Source: Planctomycetota bacterium (GTDB lineage Bacteria > Planctomycetota > Planctomycetia > Pirellulales > Pirellulaceae). Taken from it: 64,000 bases of DNA. The notes beneath the pieces are model-generated. The model was not told the origin of the DNA and did no database searches. It worked only from the letters and a program-made list of their open reading frames with translations. Location of the stretch: positions 1-64,000 of the forward strand of contig JAQCHP010000006.1 in NCBI GenBank assembly GCA_027619595.1, read 5' to 3'. The position numbers and the translations under genes were made by a program. Of this stretch, positions 1-8,170 are shown one piece after another (within the stretch, counting starts at the first letter, position 1; every line of letters begins with the position of its first letter).

Positions 1-52
1 AAGTACAAACTTCCGAATGATTGTGGCATCGGAACCTCCCGAATACAACTGT

Positions 53-135
53 CGCCGCGTTGCGGCTGAGGTGCGTGGATGTGACTCATTCCAGGGGCTC
101 ACGCCCCTGGCTATTGACTTGCGCCGCGTTGCGGC
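53..135. repeat. GC-rich hairpin direct repeat
   Basis: The 14-mer CGCCGCGTTGCGGC occurs at 53-66 and again at 122-135. Each copy can fold on itself (GCCGC, GTT loop, GCGGC). A looser relative with GCGGCCGAG and CTCGGTGCGGC lies just after, near 160-186. The stretch has no convincing gene. It looks like an interspersed intergenic repeat; I cannot name the family. Confidence 0.5.
91..110. repeat. Perfect 8-bp stem hairpin
   Basis: CCAGGGGC at 91-98 and GCCCCTGG at 103-110 form a perfect stem around the loop TCAC. No T-run follows, so it is not a canonical intrinsic terminator. It sits between the two copies of the GCCGC repeat. It may be a REP-like element or a bidirectional transcript end. 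Confidence 0.5.
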
Positions 136-207
136 GAAGAGCAAGTATCTGAGGTATCTTGCGGCCGAGTTGTTTCTCGGTGCGGCTGAAGATAAAAACG
201 AATCCAA

Positions 208-393
208 TTACGATCTCCCGGACGTCTGCGTCGTCTCTCGATAGGCGACGGGCTCCTCCCTCAAGCAAGGCAGCGTGGTTGGCACTTCTGGTTCATTAAA
301 TGCGATTTCGTTCAGCAGGACCGCCAAAGCGTGACGAATGTGGAAAGGTTCCGTTCTCCGATGGAGAGTAAAATGCGTTGCGCGGTTCATCAT
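208..393 (-). CDS. Small hypothetical protein, 61 aa
   Basis: I do not recognise this protein. The frame opens with two consecutive ATG codons (393 and 390). A perfect AAGGAGG Shine-Dalgarno, read on the minus strand, sits 5 nt upstream, which supports translation and fixes the start better than the upstream ATG at 447. The product begins MMNRATHFTLHRRTEP and has a central hydrophobic stretch (HALAVLLNEIAF) and a Glu/Thr-rich tail. There is no signal peptide, Cys cluster or known motif. The strong ribosome site is the main evidence; a remnant of a longer gene is possible. Confidence 0.45.
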   Translation of the reverse strand: MMNRATHFTLHRRTEPFHIRHALAVLLNEIAFNEPEVPTTLPCLREEPVAYRETTQTSGRS

Positions 394-850
394 TTGGGCC
401 TCCTTCGTGGTTGTGGCAGCCCTAGTTATCCCATGAGGGGATGACACGTTAGGTCATGGCAGTTTTTCCGGCCGTAAGAGAAAAGACGCGGATTCCTCGA
501 AGACTCATCGCTCGGAGGTGCGCAACCGTTTTTTAGGCCCGAAACCTTGGCACTGCCTTCGCCAAATTACTACCTACGCGATGCCAATTTGCCGGTGGTA
601 CTGTTCCTACAAACCGTGATCGCTTGTTCTTCCGCTGGGTGCGCAACTGGGGCGGGCAGAAATTGGATCGGTTGGAAGAGCCTCGTGCTCGGGAAACGTC
701 CGATAAGGCTTTTCTCCAATGCCCGCTCCTGCTACCCTTACATCGCAGTCACAAGAACTCAACCAGGACCAACCGGCTTCTCGGCCCGCGTGATCGCGTG
801 GCCCGACGGATGGCCGTAACACAGATCAAATTGATCAAGGGAACATCAAG
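394..850. other. Intergenic region without a supported gene
   Basis: Several overlapping open frames exist on both strands (for example 547-819), but none has a ribosome site or a recognisable product. The region must carry the promoter of the small basic gene at 851. I see no clear -35/-10 pair that I would defend. Confidence 0.4.
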
Positions 851-949
851 ATGGCCAAGCCACACCGAAAACTCAAAAAAGCAAATCACGGCGCTCGTCC
901 TGCCAACGCTCGGGCTCGAAAGGCAAAACGCCGTGGACTCCGTACTTAA
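851..949 (+). CDS. Very small basic protein, 32 aa
   Basis: ATG at 851 is preceded by AAGGGA about 8 nt upstream and the frame closes with TAA at 947-949. The product starts MAKPHRKLKKANHG and continues as Arg/Lys/Ala-rich sequence (RARKAKRRGLRT at the end). More than a third of the residues are Lys or Arg, and there is no acidic residue. This composition is typical of small ribosome-associated or nucleic-acid-binding proteins, and I have an impression of similar short proteins in planctomycete genomes but cannot confirm a family. A hairpin follows the stop at once. Standard gene callers would miss it because of its length. Confidence 0.6.
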   Translation: MAKPHRKLKKANHGARPANARARKAKRRGLRT

Positions 950-952
950 TGC

Positions 953-970
953 CGTCCGGTTTGGACGTTT
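953..970 (+). terminator. Weak terminator-like hairpin
   Basis: CGTCC (953-957), loop GGTTT, GGACG (963-967) and then TTT form a short stem directly after the stop of the 32-aa gene. The stem is only 5 bp and the T-run short, so termination may be partial. Confidence 0.35.
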
Positions 971-1059
971 CCTAAGTACAATTCAAAGTACGACCAAATT
1001 TGTCGTATCCGATTGGGAATCCCCGTTAGTGAGTCGCCAATCTCGCGAGGATTGTTGGT

Positions 1060-1572
1060 TTGGGTAATAAAGACGCGATTATTGACCTCGATACCCTTGA
1101 TTTGAGCCAGGTGGTGGCCGACTTGGACGAGATCCGTCGGTACAACCCGCAGCGGTTCGAAATGGAGCAGCTGTCAGGGATTGTGTACGAGAATCCCGAG
1201 TCGCATATCTGCGTAGGTTTTAAAGACGTTGGTCGGGATGAATTTTGGATTCGCGGGCACATGCCGGGAATGCCGCTCATGCCGGGCGTCGTCATGTGCG
1301 AGGCGGCTGCCCAACTTTCGTCCTATTTCGCCGTCAAGTACGACATGCTAGGGAGCGGATTTGTGGTCGGCTTAGGTGGGCTCGAAGAAGTCCGCATCCG
1401 TGAGTCGGTCTACCCGGGTGACCGCATGTACGTGGTTTGCCAGTTAGTGCGCGTCCGCCGCGGCAAAATAATCATTTGCCGGTTCGAAGGATATGCCAGG
1501 AACAGGATCGTCGTGGAGGGAATCATCAAGGGGATTCCCCTACCAGGTTCCCAAGGTGCTCAGCCCTCGTGA
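1060..1572 (+). CDS. FabZ-like 3-hydroxyacyl-ACP dehydratase
   Basis: A hotdog-fold dehydratase of 170 aa. The signature GHMPGMPLMPGVVMCEAAAQ at about residues 66-85 matches the FabZ active-site pattern, with catalytic His67 and Glu81. Enzymes of this family remove water from 3-hydroxyacyl-ACP in the elongation cycle of type II fatty-acid synthesis in the cytoplasm. It is somewhat longer than a typical FabZ (about 145-150 aa), with about 20 extra residues at the N-terminus, and the strand before the active site diverges, so it may be a paralogue rather than the housekeeping enzyme. The start is TTG at 1060 with GCGAGG about 9 nt upstream; no better in-frame start is seen. The trmB gene follows 54 bp later on the same strand. 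Confidence 0.8.
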   Translation: MGNKDAIIDLDTLDLSQVVADLDEIRRYNPQRFEMEQLSGIVYENPESHICVGFKDVGRDEFWIRGHMPGMPLMPGVVMCEAAAQLSSYFAVKYDMLGSGFVVGLGGLEEVRIRESVYPGDRMYVVCQLVRVRRGKIIICRFEGYARNRIVVEGIIKGIPLPGSQGAQPS

Positions 1573-1626
1573 TCTCATCACATCCGCGTGGCGTCATCCG
1601 ACTCGCAAAAGGCAATGTAGGGTACG

Positions 1627-2268
1627 ATGGGACGTAGAGCGCTTCGCCAAGTCGATCCACGAATTGACCTATCGCCCTATTTGCACCTAGCCCAGCAGCT
1701 GCCCGCTGCTTGGGACTCGGGCTTCTTTTTTGACCAATCGGCTCCGTTAGAAATTGAGGTGGGGAGCGGTAAGGGGCTCTTTATATCCACGGAGCCTGCG
1801 GCTCGCCCCGACCGGAATTTCTTGGGGATCGAAATTGCCGCGGGTTACGCCAAATATGCCGCCGCGCGGATTGCTCGACGAGGTCTTCACAACGCCCGCA
1901 TGATTTCCGGCGATGCCGCACCCATTTTTCGCGAACGTTTGCCGTCCTCATCGATTGCAGCCGTACACATCTATTTTCCGGATCCTTGGTGGAAAAAGAG
2001 GCACCGCAAACGTCGTATCATGCGACCGGACTTCTTACAACAAATCGACCGAGTCCTCCAACCTGCCGGCCGGCTCCACTTCTGGACCGATGTCCAGGAA
2101 TATTTTGAAGAGTCTATGCAAACGATCGCGGAAAGCGTGCGCTGGCACGGACCGTTTCCAGTCCCGATCCGGCAGCCGTCCCACGACTTGGACTATCGGA
2201 CCCATTTCGAACGTCGAATGAGGTTACACAGCCATTTAGTCTATCGTGCGGAATTCCAAAAGAGCTAA
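1627..2268 (+). CDS. trmB: tRNA (guanine-N7-)-methyltransferase TrmB
   Basis: A SAM-dependent class I methyltransferase of 213 aa that makes 7-methylguanosine at position 46 of tRNA. The SAM-binding loop EIEVGSGKG lies near residues 43-51 and is followed by FLGIEIAAGYAKYAAARI, as in TrmB. The family hallmark IYFPDPWWKKRHRKRR is complete and supplies catalytic Asp and the basic tRNA-contact patch. A later TDVQEYFEE segment also fits. Length and ATG start are normal. It follows the FabZ-like gene in the same direction and may be cotranscribed with it, although the functions are unrelated. Confidence 0.92.
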   Translation: MGRRALRQVDPRIDLSPYLHLAQQLPAAWDSGFFFDQSAPLEIEVGSGKGLFISTEPAARPDRNFLGIEIAAGYAKYAAARIARRGLHNARMISGDAAPIFRERLPSSSIAAVHIYFPDPWWKKRHRKRRIMRPDFLQQIDRVLQPAGRLHFWTDVQEYFEESMQTIAESVRWHGPFPVPIRQPSHDLDYRTHFERRMRLHSHLVYRAEFQKS

Positions 2269-2769
2269 GGGACGCGTCGGTTGCATGACGCTCTTGAGCG
2301 GACTTCCAGCGACCTGTGCCGCAGATAGCGAGTTCCGACCGTACGAACGATTTCCTGCATATCGTTCAACTTCGATATTTTCTTAGCAACAACTTCGGCG
2401 ATTCTACGACAACCGTATCTATGGCCGGACAAGAGTGTCCATTGTCCGAATCGTCTGCAAACGTCAACGAACGAAAACCACAAAGCTGTTTTGTTGCGCC
2501 CTCATGAGTAACGTGGTAAGAGGTACCGGCTGGCCCGCCGAGTCCCTCCGTTTTTGTTGCGTTTTCAGCTCGATGGCCACAGGGTGGCGGAGGTACCGGC
2601 TTTCATCTTGAGCAACCTCCCACTGCCTCCGCCACCCAATTTTCAGCCACCTACGGGACCCAATCTGGTTGCCATTCGGAGTGCGGCCCGCTACATTCGT
2701 AATTGGTGGCTGGCTGTGTGGCGGCCTAATCGTTAGGCGAGAAATTCGCATGGAATCCTTAGGTGATGC
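2269..2769. other. 500-bp intergenic region with repeats
   Basis: No supported gene. GAGGTACCGGCT occurs twice (about 2519-2530 and 2591-2602). A Cys/Trp-poor open frame on the minus strand (2464-2793) has no ribosome site and reads like translated repeat DNA. Near the right end, GCGGCCTAATCGTTAGGC (about 2712-2730) contains GTTAGGC, the core motif of integron attC sites, but no matching second box was found. The promoter of the FAH-fold gene must lie in the last part. Confidence 0.35.
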
Positions 2770-3720
2770 ATGAAACCGATTTCGATGTACCAAACAATGG
2801 CTGCTTGGGTGTTGATTCTAGCTACATCTCTCCTTGTTCACGCCGAAACAAAACGCTACGCGAGATTCGAGGCCGGTGGGATTACCTCTTACGGAATCGT
2901 GGAAAAGGACCAGATTCGGCGCATCGACGGGGACCTGTTCGGTACCTGGAAGCCAACCGACATGACCTACCCGTTAAACGACGTGAAGCTGTTGGTACCG
3001 ACGCAGCCCGCCAATGTCTTCGCCATGGCGGGAAATTATCGCAGTCACGTGGTGAAAGGGGCTACGCCCACATCGACCGTTACTACAACGACGACAGTAA
3101 CGATCGACCCCGAGAAACAACAACCCGTTACGACAACTTCCACGACGGAGACGATTGCGATCCCAGGAGTGGTACCAGAAAAATTTCGAATACCGCAGCC
3201 GTTTCTGAAGCCAATCTCAAGTCTGGCGCCTCACTTAAGTGACATCATCATTCCAGATGGAGCCACGAATGTTCACTACGAAGCAGAACTCGTCGTTGTC
3301 ATTGGACGTACAGCGCGCAACCTATCGCCGGAAAACGCCATGGATGCTGTCTTCGGCGTGACATGTGGGAACGATGTGAGCGAACGGGTCTGGCAAAAGG
3401 CGGACGTACAATGGTGGCGTGCCAAGGGATCCGATACGTTTGGCCCGTGTGGCCCCTTCCTTGTTACCGGGATCGACTACCACAACCTCATGGTAACCTT
3501 GCGATTAAACGGTAAGGAGCTTCAAAAAGAAAGCACCAATCAATTGATCCACGATATCCCAAATTGTGTAAGCTTTATTAGCAAACACACGACCCTTCTG
3601 CCCGGCGACTTGATCTTCATGGGGACATCGGGGACCACTTCTGCCATGAAACCCGGCGATCGTGTCGAAGTCGATATCGAAGGCGTTGGTGTGCTGCAAA
3701 ACAACGTCGTCGCAGAATAG
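2770..3720 (+). CDS. Secreted fumarylacetoacetate hydrolase-fold protein
   Basis: A 316-aa protein with an N-terminal signal peptide (about residues 1-25, ending LLVHA) followed by an FAH-family catalytic domain. The metal-ligand region is visible as HYEAELVVVIG, and the C-terminal core LLPGDLIFMGTSGTTSAMKPGDRVEVDIEGVG is typical. FAH enzymes hydrolyse or decarboxylate dioxo acids in aromatic catabolism and are usually cytoplasmic, so an exported version is unusual. A Thr-rich insert (about residues 95-135) replaces a normally compact loop after NYRSH. The substrate cannot be told from sequence. The gene stands alone; it converges with the Sua5 gene on the other strand, 26 bp away. Confidence 0.8.
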   Translation: MKPISMYQTMAAWVLILATSLLVHAETKRYARFEAGGITSYGIVEKDQIRRIDGDLFGTWKPTDMTYPLNDVKLLVPTQPANVFAMAGNYRSHVVKGATPTSTVTTTTTVTIDPEKQQPVTTTSTTETIAIPGVVPEKFRIPQPFLKPISSLAPHLSDIIIPDGATNVHYEAELVVVIGRTARNLSPENAMDAVFGVTCGNDVSERVWQKADVQWWRAKGSDTFGPCGPFLVTGIDYHNLMVTLRLNGKELQKESTNQLIHDIPNCVSFISKHTTLLPGDLIFMGTSGTTSAMKPGDRVEVDIEGVGVLQNNVVAE

Positions 3721-3746
3721 GCTCGTGCCAGCGTACGAGGTCGCTG

Positions 3747-4727
3747 CTAGCCGACTGCGGCCCGCCGCAGTCGGTCGTTCATGGCGCGACCCAGTCCTTC
3801 ATTGGGGAGTCTCGCTGCATAGATCCGCGATAAACCGGCTTGGTCGAGTCGACGTAATGCGGCAAAGAAATTAGCAGCAGCTTGCGTCAAATCCCCGCCG
3901 GGCGAAAGAATTTCAACGGCAGCAAAGTGCTGGGCGTGAGCGCTGTCTGTCAACGCAAGTAGCCCGAATCGTTGATGGGAGTCGCCACTCAAGACTTCCG
4001 CAATCGCCGCCACGGAATCGACGACGTGCAAAGGTGTGAGCGGTGCGTAGTGGTGTGTCATCATTCCCGGCGCGGGGGAGGGTTCGTGATCCGCGGTCGT
4101 TTCGTAGGAACTGGCAATCGTCACGCCGATTGCTTGTTCAATCGCCTCCAGTGATATCCCACCTGGCCGCAGTAAATGGACCGAAGCCCCTTCAATTCTC
4201 AAAACGGTGGATTCGAGCCCCACGGAACATGGCCCACCATCCAATACATAGTCGACCTGCGCACCGAGGCTTTCCTGCACATGCTCGGCACAGGTGGGGC
4301 TCAGCCGTCCAAACGGATTCGCACTGGGCGCCGCAATCGGTAGATTCGCAAGCCGAAGCATCGCCAATGCCAAAGGATGTTGCGGCATCCGAATTCCGAC
4401 CGTCGGAAGTCCGGCCGTTACGAGATCGGGAATCGAAGGATTTTTCGGCACCACCAGCGTCAGTGGTCCCGGCCAGAAGCATTCAGCCAAACGTTGAGCG
4501 AGTTCGGGCCACTCTTGCACAAGGAACGGTATCATGGCCGTGTCGCCCAAGTGGACGATCAGGGGATCGAAGTGAGGCCGGTTTTTAACAGCAAAAACGC
4601 GTGCCACGGCACTTTCGTTCCACGCATTGGCTCCCAGCCCGTAGACGGTTTCGGTAGCAAATGCCACCAATTTGCCAGATCGTAATAGTCCGGCAGCGAA
4701 TTCGACGTCGTTACCAATCGCTTTCAT
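3747..4727 (-). CDS. L-threonylcarbamoyladenylate synthase (Sua5/YrdC)
   Basis: A 326-aa cytoplasmic enzyme that makes threonylcarbamoyl-AMP from threonine, bicarbonate and ATP, the first step of t6A37 modification of tRNAs that read ANN codons. The YrdC domain covers about residues 10-190 with FATETVYGLGANA, KNRPHFDPLIVHLG and APSANPFGRLSPT. The C-terminal Sua5 domain is present, joined by the linker PAPGMMTHHYAPLTPL, so this is the long Sua5 type rather than short TsaC. ATG at 4727 is preferred; an in-frame GTG lies one codon upstream. The gene is monocistronic. Confidence 0.9.
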   Translation of the reverse strand: MKAIGNDVEFAAGLLRSGKLVAFATETVYGLGANAWNESAVARVFAVKNRPHFDPLIVHLGDTAMIPFLVQEWPELAQRLAECFWPGPLTLVVPKNPSIPDLVTAGLPTVGIRMPQHPLALAMLRLANLPIAAPSANPFGRLSPTCAEHVQESLGAQVDYVLDGGPCSVGLESTVLRIEGASVHLLRPGGISLEAIEQAIGVTIASSYETTADHEPSPAPGMMTHHYAPLTPLHVVDSVAAIAEVLSGDSHQRFGLLALTDSAHAQHFAAVEILSPGGDLTQAAANFFAALRRLDQAGLSRIYAARLPNEGLGRAMNDRLRRAAVG

Positions 4728-5008
4728 CACAGAAGCCCATTAGGGGTGGGGCACTGAGCGAATGTCGAACTCAGGCCCCCACGGCCGGAACCACAGACAG
4801 CTCCCCAGGCTAACCCGACCGCCGAAGCCCGGAAAGTCCAGACAACGTGCGAATCAACCGGCCGTAGGATAGACCCTACCAACCTGCTAGGATAAACCGC
4901 CGGAAACTGCAGACCGACGGCAAGGCTATCGGCAACAATGGGGGCTGCTAGTTCATGCAATCCTTTCCGCAGCCAGCACGCTTCGTGGGGTGATTCACTA
5001 ATATTGGA
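4728..5008. other. Divergent intergenic region, GC-rich
   Basis: This 281-bp region separates the divergent Sua5 and permease genes and should contain promoters for both. The direct repeat TAGGATA occurs twice (about 4866 and 4890) and several short inverted repeats could form RNA structure. The motif GCCCGGAAAGTCC (about 4827) recalls the RNase P RNA core, but the rest does not fit that RNA. Confidence 0.3.
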
Positions 5009-6685
5009 ATGGTAGGACCCGTATTTACCCGTGAACTGACGACGGCTCCACGCCGCCCACGTCTCTATTTCCTGCGGAGTGTCTACGCTGGTGCACTCTT
5101 GTTGCTCATGTGTACCGCGTGGCTCGTATTGGCGGGAACCCAAGTCGTCCGCGACATTGGCGATATGGCCCGTTTCGGCAGCATTCTGTTCCAGTTGCTC
5201 GCACCGCTACAGCTCGGTTTAGTCGTCTTCTTCTCGGCCCTTTTGGCGGCCAGTGCGGTAACGCAGGAAAAGGACCGCCGAACACTCGTCCTGTTGTTGA
5301 TGACACGACTGAGTAATAGCGAGATTGTGCTCGGCAAATTGATGGCCAGCCTACTCAACATCCTCGTTATGATTGGATCTGCGATCCCGTTGTTTATGGT
5401 GATCATCTTGTTTGGCGGCGTTTCGTTGCCACAAGTGGCACGTGTCATGGCTGTCACTTTCGGCTCGGGATTGGCTGCCGGGAGTCTGGGTGCGGCCTTG
5501 GCATTCTGGCGCGAAAAAACGTTTCAAGCGTTAGCCATGACCGTGTTAGTCTTGATCTTCTGGCTGGGATTGGGGGAAGTGCTAGGAAGCAATGCGCTGG
5601 GTACATCGCCCGCGGGAATTCCCAGCGAAACCTGGGCGTCGATAGCCAGCCCCATGCGTGCTGTACGCCTGGCAGCACAGCCATGGTACGGTCCCGGCGA
5701 CGCGGGCGGCCCCGAAGTCCCCGCCGGTATCACCGAATTGCCTGCCCTAGTCGCCTTACATCTCTCGTTGCTCGCGGCCATTACGTTGCTGTTGAATGCG
5801 GTATCGATCGCCTACCTACGGGTCTGGAATCCATCCCAAGAAATATTTTCGACGCAAATTCGGGAGAACCTGCAGACCATCTGGAGCGGGGAAACCGAAG
5901 GCTCGCCGGGCCGCGAATCAAGTGCCGAGACAGCTCGGCATGACCATGTCGATTCCGTCCTGCGGCGATCGGGTCCCACAACATCTCGCGAGGTATGGAC
6001 CAATCCAGTGCTATGGCGGGAAGTCTGTACTTGGGCCTACGGCCGGAAGATTTTGGCGATCCGCGTTGCCTACTTGATCCTGTTCCTGCTGGCAGCGATA
6101 TCTTTGTCTTGGCTTAAGAATGACCATTCGGCCGTAGCTGCCGCCGAGGAAGGCAGAACGGTCATCCAAGCGACGGCACGGCCCCTCATTCCTTTGTTCT
6201 TTGTCAGCTTTGTCATCATCAATGCGTTGGCCGTTACCTCAATTACCAACGAACGGGATGGAAAATCTTTGGACTTACTGTTGGTCACGGACTTATCACC
6301 GCGCGAGTTTGTCTGGGGTAAATTGGGCGGTATCTTTTGGGTTACCAAAGAGATGGTTTTGCTCCCTATGTTGCTCTGCGTCTACATGTACGCCGATGAC
6401 GCGTTGGAGCTGGGAAATTTGATGTATGTCGTGATGGGGCTGGCCGTGATGTACTGCTTCGTCGCCATGCTGGGCATGCACTGTGGCATGCACTACGGCA
6501 ATTCCCGAACCGCTATTGGAGTCAGTTTGGGGACCGTCTTCTTTCTGTTTCTGGGCGTAGTCACCTGTATCTTGCTGATGATCTCCTTCAGCGGTTCGTT
6601 TCAAATTCAGCTCTTTCCGTTTCTCGCGTTTATTGCCGGCGGCAGCATCGGCTTGTATGCCAGTCTGGGTGCGCGCCATCACTAG
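5009..6685 (+). CDS. ABC-2 type transporter permease, cut by in-frame TAG
   Basis: A membrane protein of 558 aa starting MVGPVFTRELTTAPRR, with two halves of about six hydrophobic segments each and a cytoplasmic region rich in charged residues between them (about residues 285-330). Each half carries the ABC-2 pattern (RELTTAPRRPRLYFLR..., then TQEKDRRTLVLLLMTRLSNSEIVLGKL; second half NERDGKSLDLLLVTDLSPREFVWGKL). It probably moves an unknown substrate together with an ATPase encoded elsewhere; none is adjacent. The frame ends at TAG 6683-6685, yet the same frame continues for 63 hydrophobic codons to 6877, so the protein is truncated by one or two membrane segments unless TAG is a sequencing error or read through. 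Confidence 0.75.
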   Translation: MVGPVFTRELTTAPRRPRLYFLRSVYAGALLLLMCTAWLVLAGTQVVRDIGDMARFGSILFQLLAPLQLGLVVFFSALLAASAVTQEKDRRTLVLLLMTRLSNSEIVLGKLMASLLNILVMIGSAIPLFMVIILFGGVSLPQVARVMAVTFGSGLAAGSLGAALAFWREKTFQALAMTVLVLIFWLGLGEVLGSNALGTSPAGIPSETWASIASPMRAVRLAAQPWYGPGDAGGPEVPAGITELPALVALHLSLLAAITLLLNAVSIAYLRVWNPSQEIFSTQIRENLQTIWSGETEGSPGRESSAETARHDHVDSVLRRSGPTTSREVWTNPVLWREVCTWAYGRKILAIRVAYLILFLLAAISLSWLKNDHSAVAAAEEGRTVIQATARPLIPLFFVSFVIINALAVTSITNERDGKSLDLLLVTDLSPREFVWGKLGGIFWVTKEMVLLPMLLCVYMYADDALELGNLMYVVMGLAVMYCFVAMLGMHCGMHYGNSRTAIGVSLGTVFFLFLGVVTCILLMISFSGSFQIQLFPFLAFIAGGSIGLYASLGARHH

Positions 6686-6877
6686 CGTGCAATTGCAGCA
6701 GCGTCACTGCTTCTGCCATTGGCCACATTCTATGCGATTACCAGCTTTCTGATGGGTTTCACGCTGGGTGTTTTCCTCGTAGTAGCTGCTACCTACGGAT
6801 TCGCTACGGCCGCCATGATGGTCCCGGCACTCTCGGACTATGATTTTGCCTCAACACGAACTTCTCAGGAGGAGTAG
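6683..6877 (+). other. In-frame 3' continuation of the permease after TAG
   Basis: Reading on in the permease frame after TAG 6683-6685 gives 63 sense codons and a second stop, TAG 6875-6877. The peptide is strongly hydrophobic (AAASLLLPLATFYAI, then GFTLGVFLVVAATYGF) and ends in a polar tail with TRTSQEE, just as a membrane-protein C-terminus should. The last codons also supply the AGGAGG ribosome site of the next gene, whose GTG lies at 6881. This indicates that the ancestral permease ended at 6877 and was directly coupled to the CNNM gene. Confidence 0.75.
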
Positions 6878-6880
6878 TCC

Positions 6881-8170
6881 GTGACCCAATTGTTCGACAT
6901 TGGCGCATCGATCACGGGGATGGCACTATTGGTGGCTGTTTCTGCATTCTTTTCGGCATCCGAAGCGGCGCTCTTTTCGCTCAAGGCTTCGGAATCGCGT
7001 CGTCTAGAACGGACTGGATCGGGAGGCCGCATCGCCACCGAACTGTTACGAGACCCGAATCGACTCCTCACAGCAGTACTGTTCTGGAATCTTGTGGTCA
7101 ACATGGCGTATTTCGCGTTGGTCTCCATGTCGGGCCTGCACTTAGAACGCGCTGGATCATCGCGCACGCTCACGATAGGATTTTCGGTCGTATCACTGAT
7201 CCTAATCATCTTTATCGGTGAGATGCTACCCAAGAGCCTGGGTGTACTGTTGGGACGCCACTTGGCGATGTGGGTCGCCGTTCCACTCGCAATGATGGTC
7301 CGCGTGATGGATCCACTACTGCCGATCATGCGTACCGTTACGGTTCTGTCGGAACGTCTCTTATGGCCCGGGTTTCAACCCGAGGCATATTTGGAAGTTG
7401 CGGACTTGGAACGTGCAGTCCAGAAGTCGACGAACGATGCTCAATTGCAGGCTCAAGAACATCAGGTCTTGCACCAACTTGTGTCGCTTTCGACAGTGCG
7501 AGTCGACGAGTGGATGCGACCTAGGAGCCAGTTGACGGTACTACGTCCCCCGGTATCGTGGGGGGCATGGGGCGATGCGCTACCGGCGGGCGGATATTTG
7601 CTTGTCGCCGAAGAAGACTCCGATGAAATCGCGCTCTGGCTCAACCTGGAACAGGTGAGCGGCCGGTTGCCCGCGACAAATTTGGAGTATGCTTGCCAAC
7701 CCGTCATCTTTGTTCCCTGGTGTGCGACAGTTGCCGACACGTTCGAGCAAATGATTTCGTCCGAACGCGAAGTCGCGGCGGTGGTCACCGAATTAGGCGA
7801 AACCGTCGGAGTGCTCACACTCGACGACATTATTGAAACCCTGTTCACATCGCGGGGCGGAATTGGCGAACGTTTATCACATGATGCCACCATTGTAAAG
7901 ATTGCAGACAATGTCTGGCGCTTGAGCGGCATGACCAACTTGCGCAGAGTGGCGGAAGAATATTCCGTCGACCTGCCAAACTCGCGCAGTGTGACTGTTG
8001 CGGGTTGGCTTGAAGAATGCCTGGAACGACTTCCACGCGTAGGTGACCGCGTGAATTGGGGAAACTACCAGCTTGAGGTTATGGAAACCCCCGACGATCA
8101 ACCCATCGTGATCGAATTGACGGTGGTGCCCGATGAGGTATCCTCGGAAGGAACGGAGGCTACACCTTGA
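6881..8170 (+). CDS. CNNM/CorC-type hemolysin family membrane protein
   Basis: A 429-aa protein of the UPF0053 group. The N-terminal CNNM (DUF21) domain has about four membrane segments (residues 10-160) with SAFFSASEAALFSL, NPNRLLTAVLFWNLVVN-like and GEMLPKSLGVLLGRH motifs. A CBS-like pair follows (about 195-320) and a C-terminal CorC_HlyC domain (about 335-420, VWRLSGMTNLRRVAEEY). Relatives are linked to magnesium or other divalent-cation export or resistance at the inner membrane. The start is GTG 6881 with AGGAGG 8 nt upstream, inside the 3' end of the intact permease frame. The next gene overlaps by 4 bp, so the two paralogues are cotranslated and may form a heterodimer. Confidence 0.85.
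   Translation: MTQLFDIGASITGMALLVAVSAFFSASEAALFSLKASESRRLERTGSGGRIATELLRDPNRLLTAVLFWNLVVNMAYFALVSMSGLHLERAGSSRTLTIGFSVVSLILIIFIGEMLPKSLGVLLGRHLAMWVAVPLAMMVRVMDPLLPIMRTVTVLSERLLWPGFQPEAYLEVADLERAVQKSTNDAQLQAQEHQVLHQLVSLSTVRVDEWMRPRSQLTVLRPPVSWGAWGDALPAGGYLLVAEEDSDEIALWLNLEQVSGRLPATNLEYACQPVIFVPWCATVADTFEQMISSEREVAAVVTELGETVGVLTLDDIIETLFTSRGGIGERLSHDATIVKIADNVWRLSGMTNLRRVAEEYSVDLPNSRSVTVAGWLEECLERLPRVGDRVNWGNYQLEVMETPDDQPIVIELTVVPDEVSSEGTEATP

Noticed and set aside
2464-2793. 109-aa minus-strand frame with KIGWRRQWEVAQDESR-like peptide
   Set aside because: It reads through repeated intergenic DNA, overlaps the FAH start region and has no ribosome site; treated as translated repeat.
4740-5000. 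GGAAAGTCC and structured GC-rich sequence suggesting RNase P RNA or tmRNA
   Set aside because: The companion conserved blocks (for example ACAGAACCCGGCTTA-like sequence or a tmRNA T-arm with CCA) are not present on either strand.
6683-6685. Recoding of TAG as an amino acid (pyrrolysine or a reassigned code)
   Set aside because: Several intact genes in this window end with TAG, and no pyl genes are present, so normal stop use is the better assumption.
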